Shown here: positions 1 to 6,511 of the stretch, one piece after another
Position numbering within the stretch: position 1 is the first letter of the stretch
Layout: every line of letters begins with the position of its first letter
Program-made: the position numbers and the translations under genes
The notes under the pieces: generated by a model
Database searches by the model: none
The model's input: the letters and a program-made list of their open reading frames with translations, nothing else
What the model was told of the DNA's origin: nothing
Assembly: GCA_018644745.1 (NCBI GenBank)
Contig: JABGPX010000666.1
Coordinates: forward strand, 1-6,511
Direction of reading: 5' to 3'
DNA from: Spirochaetales bacterium
GTDB lineage: Bacteria; Spirochaetota; Spirochaetia; ARS1246
DNA: 6,511 bases

Positions 1-1
1 A

Positions 2-1957
2 GCGATTGAAGCGGCGGCCCTCTCTATCCGCAGTTTGTCGATGGACGGCGTGGAGAAAGCTAATTCCGGGCATCCCGGCCTTCCTATGGGATGCGCGGAA
101 CTCGGAGCACTTCTCTATGGCGAAATAATGAAACACACTCCTGCCGATCCGGATTGGATCGATCGAGACCGGTTTGTCTTATCCGCCGGACATGGATCGA
201 TGCTGCTCTATTCACTGCTCCATCTCTCCGGATACGGCGTCAGCCTGGAGGATCTCAAGAATTTCAGGCAGTTAGGTTCTATTACGGCGGGGCATCCCGA
301 ATATGGTCTTATAAAAGGAATTGAAACTACAACCGGGCCTCTCGGGGCCGGGTTTAGTAATGCGGTGGGCTTTGCGATAGCGGAGCAGATGCTTGGGGCT
401 GCATTTAACACCGATAGCCGGAAAATTATCGATCATTTTACCTATGTACTGTCCGGAGACGGGTGCATGATGGAGGGAATTACTTCCGAAGCGGCTTCCC
501 TGGCCGGACACCTCGGTCTGGGAAAGCTCATTGTATTTTATGATTCCAATCATATAACCATCGACGGGTCGACGGATATCGCTTTTACCGAGGATGTGCT
601 GAAACGGTACAATGCCTATAACTGGCAGACTCTGTCCTGCGATGCCTACGATATTCCTGGAATCATGAACTTGGTAGAAAAGGCGAAGGCTGAAACAGGC
701 AAGCCGACAATAATCCTTCTTAATTCGATTATTGGTAAAGGCTCTCCGAATATGGCGGGAACCCACGGCATACACGGCGCTCCTCTCGGTGACGAAGAGA
801 TCGCGGCAACCAGAAAGAATCTAGGAATCGGAGCGGATGAGGCTTTTTACGTGGCACCGGAAGCACGGAAATTTTTTGAAAACAGAAAACAGGATTGGAG
901 TTTCGCCCATGAGAACTGGAAACAGGATTTCAGCGCCTGGACCGAAGAGAACAGCGAACTAAAGGCACAATGGGATGTGTATTTCGGGGCGCCGAATGTC
1001 GCCGCGGCGGAGATGCCGGCGTATGAAATCGGCAAAGGTGTCGCAACCCGAAGCGCAGGCGGAAGCGCTCAAAACGCAGTCGCAGCCGCGGTTCCTAATC
1101 TTGTCGGCGGATCCGCGGATCTTGCAGCGTCGAACAAGACATCGATGCCCGCCTACGGTGAGTTCAGCAAAGAAAACAGAGCTGGACGAACTATTAATTT
1201 CGGCGTTCGTGAACACGGCATGGGCGGTGTAACAAACGGAATTACTCTCCACGGCGGTTTCAGATCATTCTGCGCGACTTTCCTTGTATTCGTCGATTAT
1301 ATGCGGCCGACAGTCAGGCTGGCAGCCCTCATGAAACTGCCGATAACTTATGTGTTTACCCACGATTCTATTTTTGTAGGGGAAGATGGACCTACCCATC
1401 AGCCGATTGAGCAGATTGAATCGCTGCGGATAATTCCGGGAGTACATATGCTCAGGCCCGCTGACGCCGAAGAGACCAATGTGGCCTGGCAGATGGCACT
1501 CGAGCGCACCGATGGACCCACGGCGCTGGCGCTTACACGCCAGAACTTGTCTGTGTTTGAAAAAGCGGATCCTCAATGGAAGGAAAACTGCCGAAAGGGC
1601 GCCTATCTGGCTCTCGACTGCGACGGCGTGCCGGATGTAGTGGTCGCTGCGACTGGTTCGGAAGTGGAGATGGCTATTGAAGCTGCCGGTAAGAGCAGCA
1701 GAAAGGTGAGAGTTATATCGGTTCTGTCTCGTGAGCTGTTTGAAGAGCAGGATGCGGGTTATAAAAAAGCGCTTCTCCCGGAAGGTGTCCGTGTTGTCGT
1801 TGCCGAAGCGGGAGTTGGAACTGGCTGGGGAGGCATTGCCTCGTCTTCGGATGACATCCTCTGTATCAACCGGTTCGGCGAATCAGGTAAGGCGACTGAG
1901 GTAGCCGCTCACCTTGGCATGACCGCCGATAAGCTCATCAAGCTCATCGGTGCCTAG
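2..1957 (+). CDS. tkt: transketolase, 5' end just outside the window
   Basis: Thiamine-diphosphate enzyme that moves two-carbon ketol units between sugar phosphates in the cytoplasmic non-oxidative pentose phosphate pathway. The frame is open from nt 2, and the residues before the first in-window ATG (AIEAAALSIRSLS) align with the transketolase N-terminus, so the TTG at 35 and ATG at 41 are internal codons; comparison with E. coli TktA suggests only a few residues are missing. Numbering from nt 2, I see the conserved histidines in SGHPG (H24), AGHGSM (H64), AGHPE (H98) and the THGIHGAPLG loop (about H255/H258), the diphosphate-binding GDG (152-154) ending at N183, the catalytic glutamate in VREHG (E404) and GEDGPTHQP (H466). 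Domain order is PP, Pyr, C-terminal. The visible 651 residues match the usual length of about 660. A hairpin follows the TAG stop. Identification is firm; the specific isozyme is not determinable. Confidence 0.97.
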   Translation, partial: AIEAAALSIRSLSMDGVEKANSGHPGLPMGCAELGALLYGEIMKHTPADPDWIDRDRFVLSAGHGSMLLYSLLHLSGYGVSLEDLKNFRQLGSITAGHPEYGLIKGIETTTGPLGAGFSNAVGFAIAEQMLGAAFNTDSRKIIDHFTYVLSGDGCMMEGITSEAASLAGHLGLGKLIVFYDSNHITIDGSTDIAFTEDVLKRYNAYNWQTLSCDAYDIPGIMNLVEKAKAETGKPTIILLNSIIGKGSPNMAGTHGIHGAPLGDEEIAATRKNLGIGADEAFYVAPEARKFFENRKQDWSFAHENWKQDFSAWTEENSELKAQWDVYFGAPNVAAAEMPAYEIGKGVATRSAGGSAQNAVAAAVPNLVGGSADLAASNKTSMPAYGEFSKENRAGRTINFGVREHGMGGVTNGITLHGGFRSFCATFLVFVDYMRPTVRLAALMKLPITYVFTHDSIFVGEDGPTHQPIEQIESLRIIPGVHMLRPADAEETNVAWQMALERTDGPTALALTRQNLSVFEKADPQWKENCRKGAYLALDCDGVPDVVVAATGSEVEMAIEAAGKSSRKVRVISVLSRELFEEQDAGYKKALLPEGVRVVVAEAGVGTGWGGIASSSDDILCINRFGESGKATEVAAHLGMTADKLIKLIGA

Positions 1958-1997
1958 GCGTTCCATTTTAATTTAAGCCGTAAAAAATTAAATTATC

Positions 1998-2026
1998 GTG
2001 GTCCGAGTTAAGAAAACTCGGACCAC
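1998..2026 (+). terminator. perfect 12-bp inverted repeat after tkt, likely terminator
   Basis: Arms at 1998-2009 (GTGGTCCGAGTT) and 2015-2026 pair without mismatch around a 5-nt AAGAA loop. It lies 40 nt after the tkt stop and before the lipoprotein gene. The plus-strand tail (TACTAATTGTTTG) is only moderately T-rich, so it is an imperfect intrinsic terminator. The A-rich run before the left arm would give a T-rich tail on the minus strand, so termination could work in both directions. A protein-binding palindrome is the alternative. Confidence 0.6.
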
Positions 2027-2049
2027 TACTAATTGTTTGTAATTTCACA

Positions 2050-2055
2050 TATAAT
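2050..2055 (+). promoter_or_regulatory. candidate -10 box of the lipoprotein gene
   Basis: A perfect TATAAT lies 8 nt before the ATG at 2064 and downstream of the tkt hairpin. No good -35 hexamer is present at 16-18 bp spacing; the nearest, TTGTTT at 2033-2038, is only 11 bp away. If used, transcription would begin at about 2062-2063 and give an almost leaderless mRNA, which fits the absence of a Shine-Dalgarno sequence. A chance match in AT-rich DNA is possible. Confidence 0.35.
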
Positions 2056-2063
2056 GACCGCCC

Positions 2064-2630
2064 ATGAATAGAATACATAGACTGAAAACCGGCGCGGCTT
2101 TCGCGATAATCATTGCAACGCTCATTTCCTGCACAGGTGTACCAATTCCCGAGCCGAAGGACGACAAGCAGGCGATCCTCCTTATTCCTTTTGAATATAT
2201 TGATGATGCACCCGGCACGTTCTTTGCCGATTATGTGATATACGCATACAGAACAGACGTCGCGTCTAATCTTCCTTTTACCATTGATGTAAATGCAGGA
2301 AGCAGATTTGCGGTTTACCGAATGCTTCCGCCGACAACAAACGCCATTAGAAAGATAGTACAGATAGATAAGGTATCCGGAGACAAGATCAATTCAAGGA
2401 AAATCAATACGATAGATTTTGAGCTGGAGGGAGGAAAAATCAATATACTCCCGTATACCTGTGAGGTGAGATTGGTTCGAAGCACCATACCCGGAGAGGG
2501 CCGAAAGCCGGTGCAAAAAATCTCATTTCATGCCATCAATGATTTGAAATATAAGGCGATCGTCGAGGAGCTTTCGGCTCGAGGGGTCAATCCTGCCCAA
2601 ATTGTACTAGGAAAAAATATTTCAGACTGA
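2064..2630 (+). CDS. uncharacterised lipoprotein
   Basis: I do not recognise this 188-residue protein. Its N-terminus is a classic lipoprotein signal: basic residues (MNRIHRLK), a hydrophobic stretch at about 10-21 and a lipobox LISC with the modifiable cysteine at 23, followed by a proline-rich linker (VPIPEPK). It should therefore be exported, lipid-modified and anchored to a membrane. The mature part has no further membrane segment and alternates short beta-like stretches with lysine-rich turns, which suggests a compact beta domain; this is inference. The signal peptide requires the ATG at 2064, yet there is no Shine-Dalgarno sequence upstream, only a TATAAT 8 nt away. By eye it is more A+T-rich than its neighbours, with frequent ATA and AGA codons. 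It is 26 nt before typA and could be the first gene of that transcript. Presence of the gene is well supported; function is unknown. Confidence 0.85.
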   Translation: MNRIHRLKTGAAFAIIIATLISCTGVPIPEPKDDKQAILLIPFEYIDDAPGTFFADYVIYAYRTDVASNLPFTIDVNAGSRFAVYRMLPPTTNAIRKIVQIDKVSGDKINSRKINTIDFELEGGKINILPYTCEVRLVRSTIPGEGRKPVQKISFHAINDLKYKAIVEELSARGVNPAQIVLGKNISD

Positions 2631-2643
2631 TCGTAGGACGATC
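2629..2643 (+). repeat. short inverted repeat between lipoprotein gene and typA
   Basis: GATCGT and ACGATC form a 6-bp stem with a 3-nt AGG loop. It overlaps the last two bases of the lipoprotein stop codon and ends just before the typA Shine-Dalgarno AGGA at 2646-2649. It has no T tract, so a terminator is unlikely. It could affect typA translation initiation or be chance. Confidence 0.3.
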
Positions 2644-2656
2644 TTAGGAAAATTAA

Positions 2657-4465
2657 ATGACATTAAGAAACATCGCGATTATCGCCCATGTTGATCATGG
2701 GAAAACGAGCCTTGTCGATTCCATGTTCAAGCAGAGCGGGGTGTTCCGCTCAGGTCAGGACGTGGATGACAGAGTAATGGACCGAATGGATTTGGAGCGC
2801 GAACGGGGAATAACTATTGCCGCCAAGAACTGCGCGGTTGTGTGGAAGGATGTGAAGATCAATATCATCGATACTCCGGGACACGCCGATTTCGGCGGCG
2901 AAGTGGAACGGGCTCTATCGATGGCCGAGGGAGCGATACTCCTGGTTGACGCCGCCGAAGGTCCGCTGCCTCAGACCCGATTCGTACTTAACAAAGCTAT
3001 CGAGGAGGGACTCGAACTGGTTGTGGTAATAAATAAGATTGACCGCCAGGACGCACGGCCTCTCGAGGTGCTCGATGAAGTATATGACCTCCTGATCGAT
3101 CTGGATGCCTCCGAAGAGCAGCTCGACTTTCCTGTGTTGTACGCAATCGGCCGTGATGGAATTGCCGTAAAGGCGCCGGATGAAAAAGGCGAGAACCTTG
3201 ATATTCTCATGGACACCATAGTCGAGCATATTTCCCCTCCGAAGCTGCGGGAAGACAAACATTTCAAAATGCTTGTTTCCGACTTGAGCTACTCCGACTA
3301 TCTCGGCCGCCTGGCAATAGGCAAGGTGTACAGCGGTGTGGTCAAAGCGAATGAGAACCTCGTATGCGTGGATGAACACAACGAGGTAATTCCCCTTAAG
3401 GTTTCAAAAATTCAAGTTTACAAAGGGTTGTCAGTTGTGGACGCCCAGCAGGTGGAATCGGGAGATATTGTCGTACTCGCCGGGATTGACCGCGTACATA
3501 TAGGCGATACGATCTGCAGCGCTGAGTTTCCTGAGGCACTGAAAAGAATCGCCGTAGATGAACCGACGGTGTCTATGAGATTTTCAAAAAACAGCGGACC
3601 TTTTTCAGGTAAAGAGGGACGATTTGTACAGACAACGAAAATTCTCGAACGTTTGAAAAAAGAAACCATGCAGAATGTATCAATGGTTGTCGCTCCGTCG
3701 GATGACGGCGACAGCTTTGTAGTACAGGGCCGCGGCGAGTTTCAGATGGTTATCCTCATCGAAACCATGCGGCGCGAGGGGTTTGAGTTCTGCGTTGGAA
3801 GGCCCGAAGTAATATTTCACTATGAAGATGGAAAAAGACTCGAGCCTATTGAACACCTGTTTATCGATTGCGAAGACGCCTATATGGGCACCGTAACCGA
3901 GAAACTTTCACGAAAGAAAGGCAGGATGCTAACCCTTGTAAATCATGAGACCGGGAGAGTTCGACTCGAGTTCAGCGTGCCCTCGCGGGCTCTCATCGGC
4001 TACAGGGATGAATTTCTCACCGACACAAAAGGCACCGGTATTATGAACTCCTATTTATCAGGCTACGAAGAACATAGAGGTGAGTTTCCCGGCCGTCACA
4101 CCGGCTCGCTGGTTGCCGATCGCCTGGGCGCCGCGGTGCCTTATGCCTTGTACAACCTGGAACCGCGGGGTTACCTTTTTGTGGTTCCTGGAGATCCAGT
4201 GTATGAAGGTATGATTGTCGGCGAACATAATCGGGACAACGATCTGAATGTAAACGCATGCAAAACGAAAAAGCTTACGAACATGCGGGCTTCGGGGAAG
4301 GATGACGCGGTGGCGCTGACTCCGATTCTCCCTCTTACCCTCGAACGGGCGGTTCAATTTATCCGCGACGATGAGCTTATCGAAGTTACTCCAAAATCTA
4401 TTAGGCTGCGAAAAAGAAATCTCGCTGCACAGGACCGGAAGGCGTCATTGAGGCCTGGAGAGTGA
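2657..4465 (+). CDS. typA: ribosome-associated translational GTPase TypA/BipA
   Basis: Elongation-factor-like GTPase that binds the 70S ribosome; in studied bacteria it supports ribosome assembly and stress or low-temperature growth. At 602 residues it is full length (E. coli BipA is 607). The G domain shows G1 AHVDHGKTS (10-18), G2 RGITI (50-54), G3 DTPGH (72-76) and G4 NKID (126-129). The G5 position reads YAIGRDG (162-168), whereas E. coli has YASALNG, so the usual serine is isoleucine here. Beta-barrel, EF-G-like domains and the BipA-specific C-terminal domain follow, with SVDEPTVSM-like (AVDEPTVSM), GRGEFQ, NMRREGFE-like (TMRREGFE), PSRALIGYR, TNMRASGKDDAV and DDELIEVTPKSIRLRKR blocks that separate it from LepA and EF-G. 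The ATG has an AGGA Shine-Dalgarno at 2646-2649 with 7-nt spacing. The next gene begins 3 nt after its TGA. Identification is firm. Confidence 0.97.
   Translation: MTLRNIAIIAHVDHGKTSLVDSMFKQSGVFRSGQDVDDRVMDRMDLERERGITIAAKNCAVVWKDVKINIIDTPGHADFGGEVERALSMAEGAILLVDAAEGPLPQTRFVLNKAIEEGLELVVVINKIDRQDARPLEVLDEVYDLLIDLDASEEQLDFPVLYAIGRDGIAVKAPDEKGENLDILMDTIVEHISPPKLREDKHFKMLVSDLSYSDYLGRLAIGKVYSGVVKANENLVCVDEHNEVIPLKVSKIQVYKGLSVVDAQQVESGDIVVLAGIDRVHIGDTICSAEFPEALKRIAVDEPTVSMRFSKNSGPFSGKEGRFVQTTKILERLKKETMQNVSMVVAPSDDGDSFVVQGRGEFQMVILIETMRREGFEFCVGRPEVIFHYEDGKRLEPIEHLFIDCEDAYMGTVTEKLSRKKGRMLTLVNHETGRVRLEFSVPSRALIGYRDEFLTDTKGTGIMNSYLSGYEEHRGEFPGRHTGSLVADRLGAAVPYALYNLEPRGYLFVVPGDPVYEGMIVGEHNRDNDLNVNACKTKKLTNMRASGKDDAVALTPILPLTLERAVQFIRDDELIEVTPKSIRLRKRNLAAQDRKASLRPGE
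4457..4460 (+). promoter_or_regulatory. Shine-Dalgarno of the oxidoreductase gene inside the typA 3' end
   Basis: GGAG lies 8 nt before the ATG at 4469 and inside the last typA codons. It supports that ATG as the start and means ribosomes finishing typA pass over the initiation site, which favours translational coupling. Confidence 0.7.
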
Positions 4466-4468
4466 AAG

Positions 4469-5788
4469 ATGGTACACATTACGGAGCCGGAACGTCAGAT
4501 ACCGGTTATTGATGAAGTAGATGTCCTGGTTGCCGGTGCCGGACCAGCCGGGTTGGCCGCGGCTATTTCATCCGCCAGACTTGGTGCTCGTACCCTTCTC
4601 ATTGAGCAGTTCGGTGAAGTAGGCGGCATGTCTACAATCGGCATGATGAGTCATTGGACCGGGAGTACGCGGGGTGGAATATATGAGGAGTTCCTTAACC
4701 GATCCTGCGATGCGTCTCCCGATATGCTTGCGGAAAATGGTTTTTACAGACAGGCTATTAATCCGGAAATTTTAAAGACAGTATACCTTGATATACTCGA
4801 CCAGGCCGGAGCGGAACTTCGCCTGTATACAATGGTTGTCGACTCGATTATGGACGGTAATCGGATAACCGGTGTTATTATTGAGAGCAAATCCGGGCGG
4901 GAAGCAATTCATGCAAAAGTCGTGATTGATGCGAGCGGCGACGGCGATGTTGCCGCTCGTTCGGGCGTTTCATTTCAGAAAGGCCGGAAAGCAGATGGAC
5001 TTATGCAGCCCATGACACTCATGTTCAAAGTCGGCGGGGTGGATACCGGCAGAGCGGTTTTCCCCGGCGGGTTTGAAGACAATATCGAGATTCCCCAAGG
5101 AATGATACAAGATTTAGGAAAGGCGGAACTTCCTCATCCGGCCGGACATGTGCTGCTCTACAGAACCACACTTCCAGGGGTGGTTACCTGCAACATGACG
5201 AATATCACCGGTGTAGACGGCACGAAGACCCGGGATCTGACCACCGCTCATATCGGGGCGCGGGGCCAAATAGCTCCCGTGGTTTCCTTTCTCAGATCAT
5301 ACGTGCCCGGCTACGAGGAATGTTATGTCGTAAGTTCAGCATCCTGGATCGGTGTACGCGAAACCCGACATATAGCGGGGGAATATGTCCTTTCCGACGA
5401 GGACATACTCAGCGCGCGGATTTTTGAGGACTGGGCGGTGTCTTTCGCACACTTCAATTTCGATGTCCACAACATCACCGGAAGCGGCCTTGATGAAACA
5501 GGTGCGCAGAAGCAATTCCCCCAGGCAGCGGGATATACTATTCCATACCGCTGTATTGTGCCTGTCGGAATCGATGGATTGCTTTTAGCCGGTCGAAATA
5601 TTTCGGGTACCCATTTGGCACATTCCAATTACAGGGTAATGCCCATCTGCGCTAACATTGGGCAGGCATCGGGAACCGCAGGTGCTCTGTGTGCTTCAGA
5701 AGGATGTTTGCCGCGGAACCTGCCGGTGCCGGTGCTGCAGGAGGTCTTATTGCAGCATGGTGTTCTCGATCCCCACGGTGGAGTATAA
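4469..5788 (+). CDS. FAD-dependent oxidoreductase, FAD_oxidored (PF12831-like) type
   Basis: Predicted soluble cytoplasmic flavoprotein of 439 residues; substrate unknown. A Rossmann dinucleotide fold opens the protein: GAGPAG at 23-28 after a hydrophobic strand (DVLVA), with the ribose-binding glutamate E46 at the end of strand two (LLIEQ). GGMSTIGMM (52-60) matches the GGM(A/S)T block typical of this family. The second FAD motif VIDASGDGDVAARSG begins at about 152. SWIGVRETRHIAGEYVLSDED follows at about 290, and the C-terminal FAD-closing segment GLLLAGRNISGTHLAHSN then GQASGTAGALC lies near 370-410. There is no signal peptide, membrane segment or iron-sulfur cysteine cluster. It starts 3 nt after typA with a good Shine-Dalgarno, so it is very probably cotranscribed; the small gene downstream follows after 24 nt. 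The family is reasonably certain from motifs; members occur in many operon contexts and the neighbours here do not reveal the reaction. Confidence 0.88.
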   Translation: MVHITEPERQIPVIDEVDVLVAGAGPAGLAAAISSARLGARTLLIEQFGEVGGMSTIGMMSHWTGSTRGGIYEEFLNRSCDASPDMLAENGFYRQAINPEILKTVYLDILDQAGAELRLYTMVVDSIMDGNRITGVIIESKSGREAIHAKVVIDASGDGDVAARSGVSFQKGRKADGLMQPMTLMFKVGGVDTGRAVFPGGFEDNIEIPQGMIQDLGKAELPHPAGHVLLYRTTLPGVVTCNMTNITGVDGTKTRDLTTAHIGARGQIAPVVSFLRSYVPGYEECYVVSSASWIGVRETRHIAGEYVLSDEDILSARIFEDWAVSFAHFNFDVHNITGSGLDETGAQKQFPQAAGYTIPYRCIVPVGIDGLLLAGRNISGTHLAHSNYRVMPICANIGQASGTAGALCASEGCLPRNLPVPVLQEVLLQHGVLDPHGGV

Positions 5789-5812
5789 TCCCTGTAGTAA
5801 GGTTTCTTTTAT

Positions 5813-6184
5813 ATGACTATTCGTTTTGATGTTGATTTAGGAATACACACTCTCAAAGGCGTATGCACACTGAAGACAGGTGAGTTAATCGTGGAATGGC
5901 GCCGGTATAACGCTTTCGAAGCTCCGGTGGGTCCGTTGGAATCGATTTCTATTCCCTTAACCGATCTTGCGGCGGTTTCGGTGAAACGGGGTATGCTTAG
6001 GCCCACTCTAACAATTACGGCCAACTCTGCATCTGTTTTCGGCACAATACCGCTGCCCGCCGGTGACCTTTCTGCTTTTCGAGTAAAGGTCGCGCGGGCC
6101 GATCGCGGCACAGCCGAAGCGTGGGGAGCTGAGGCGGGCCTCCGAATAGCCGATGCAATGACGGGCGGCACCCTCCTGGAGTAA
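5813..6184 (+). CDS. small uncharacterised protein, possible PH-like fold
   Basis: I do not recognise this 123-residue protein, but it reads as genuine coding sequence. It has regularly alternating beta-strand segments (TGELIVEWRRY, ESISIPLTDLAAVSVKRG, RPTLTITANSASVF, SAFRVKVARADRG) and ends in a probable alpha helix (TAEAWGAEAGLRIADAM). That pattern of about seven strands and one C-terminal helix resembles small bacterial PH-like domains; this is inference. No signal peptide, membrane segment, cysteine or catalytic motif is visible. It starts 24 nt after the oxidoreductase stop with a weak Shine-Dalgarno (TAAGG at 5798-5802, 10-nt spacing), so it may be the last gene of the typA transcript. 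Its TAA at 6182-6184 lies within sequence that still encodes a DHH protein on the opposite strand, so its natural C-terminus may have been cut or altered. The antisense frame is open across the whole gene but looks like low-complexity R/S/A/P shadow sequence. Confidence 0.65.
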   Translation: MTIRFDVDLGIHTLKGVCTLKTGELIVEWRRYNAFEAPVGPLESISIPLTDLAAVSVKRGMLRPTLTITANSASVFGTIPLPAGDLSAFRVKVARADRGTAEAWGAEAGLRIADAMTGGTLLE

Positions 6185-6511
6185 TCTGCCGAATCAGCCT
6201 GATCGACCGCGGCCATCAGATCCTCGGGCACATCCGGAAATGTATCCAATCCGCCAAAATGCTCATACACGACACGGGCTGCAGAGGGTTGGTTCGGGTC
6301 GATAATCAAATTTGATTTATCGCCGACCCGAATTGTCTCGCTGAGGTGGTGGTCGAAACACAGATGAACACCTTCAACATAAGGAAGGTTGGTCGTGATG
6401 TCGTTCGCCGTTACATCAATCTTGCCGTCTTGCATGTCTTTCGGTTCGGCAAAAAGAACGTCGTCAATCATATCCAGTTCGGTCAACAGGCCGCCCGAAA
6501 CAACCCCGTCG
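6178..6511 (-). CDS. DHH-family phosphoesterase, N-terminal fragment (both ends missing)
   Basis: The minus strand from the right edge encodes about 111 residues of an exopolyphosphatase-like DHH phosphoesterase, a metal-dependent phosphodiester or phosphoanhydride hydrolase. It opens with DGVVSGGLL, the end of the first D-x-D-G metal motif (DG at 6505-6510), so the start lies beyond the window and the TTG at 6484-6486 is internal. LFAEPKDMQDGK and the signature DHH (6346-6354, in CFDHHLSE) follow, then PSAARVVYEHFGG and the third aspartate motif VDQADSADY (aspartates at 6202-6204 and 6193-6195). After DYS, at about 6178, family resemblance ends. The frame stays open to a stop at 5809-5811, but that extension is antisense to the small plus-strand gene and looks non-coding. 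Proteins of this type normally continue for well over 150 more residues, including the C-terminal substrate-binding domain, so the gene appears truncated by rearrangement or by an assembly join. No other minus frame below 6178 restores the homology. Confidence 0.75.

Noticed and set aside
35..43. TTG 35 or ATG 41 as the true transketolase start
   Set aside because: The upstream codons from nt 2 are in frame and match the conserved transketolase N-terminus; these are internal Leu and Met codons.
272..775. Minus-strand open frame of 167 codons inside tkt
   Set aside because: Fully antisense to conserved transketolase sequence, with no recognisable domain or start signal.
2629..2643. Small hairpin as a terminator before typA
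   Set aside because: Only 6 bp with no T tract, and it sits against the typA Shine-Dalgarno sequence; kept only as a short inverted repeat.
2915..3379. Minus-strand open frame of 154 codons inside typA
   Set aside because: Antisense shadow of conserved TypA G-domain sequence.
5701..5735. Short GCCGGTGCCGGTGC repeat near the oxidoreductase 3' end
   Set aside because: Encodes the PVPV run of the C-terminus; two copies only, no sign of a repeat element.
5809..6177. Minus-strand open frame continuing the DHH protein over 123 codons
   Set aside because: It is antisense to a plus-strand gene with ordered protein features; its own translation is low-complexity R/S/A/P-rich and has no DHH-family motifs.

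Overview
The window is an ordinary bacterial chromosome segment with dense, mostly plus-strand genes. The organism is not certain. A Gram-negative type lipoprotein signal, a transketolase of the 'SMDGVEKANSGHPGLPMGCAELG' type and a DHH phosphoesterase with an 'EPKDMQDGK' block remind me of free-living Spirochaetota, but this is a recollection of family style and not a search result.

Layout: (1) nt 2-1957, a nearly complete transketolase whose first few codons lie off the left edge. (2) nt 1958-2063, an intergenic stretch with a perfect 12-bp hairpin (likely terminator) followed by a TATAAT box only 8 nt upstream of the next ATG. (3) nt 2064-2630, a small unrecognised lipoprotein. (4) nt 2657-4465, the ribosome-associated GTPase TypA/BipA, full length. 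(5) nt 4469-5788, an FAD-dependent oxidoreductase of the FAD_oxidored (PF12831-like) type, 3 nt after typA and probably translationally coupled to it. (6) nt 5813-6184, a small unrecognised protein of 123 residues, probably a beta-rich PH-like fold. (7) On the minus strand from the right edge down to about nt 6178, the N-terminal part of a DHH-family phosphoesterase whose recognisable sequence stops abruptly where gene 6 ends.

Genes 3-6 are co-oriented with gaps of 26, 3 and 24 nt and no convincing terminator between them, so they may be one transcript. The genes do not form an obvious pathway: transketolase serves the pentose phosphate pathway, TypA acts on the ribosome, and the oxidoreductase substrate is unknown.

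I found no mobile element, CRISPR array, RNA gene or new defence-like system. The most notable point is the abrupt convergent junction near nt 6180, where a DHH gene loses its C-terminal part and the opposing small gene takes its stop codon from DHH-derived sequence. This is either a genomic rearrangement or an assembly chimera.
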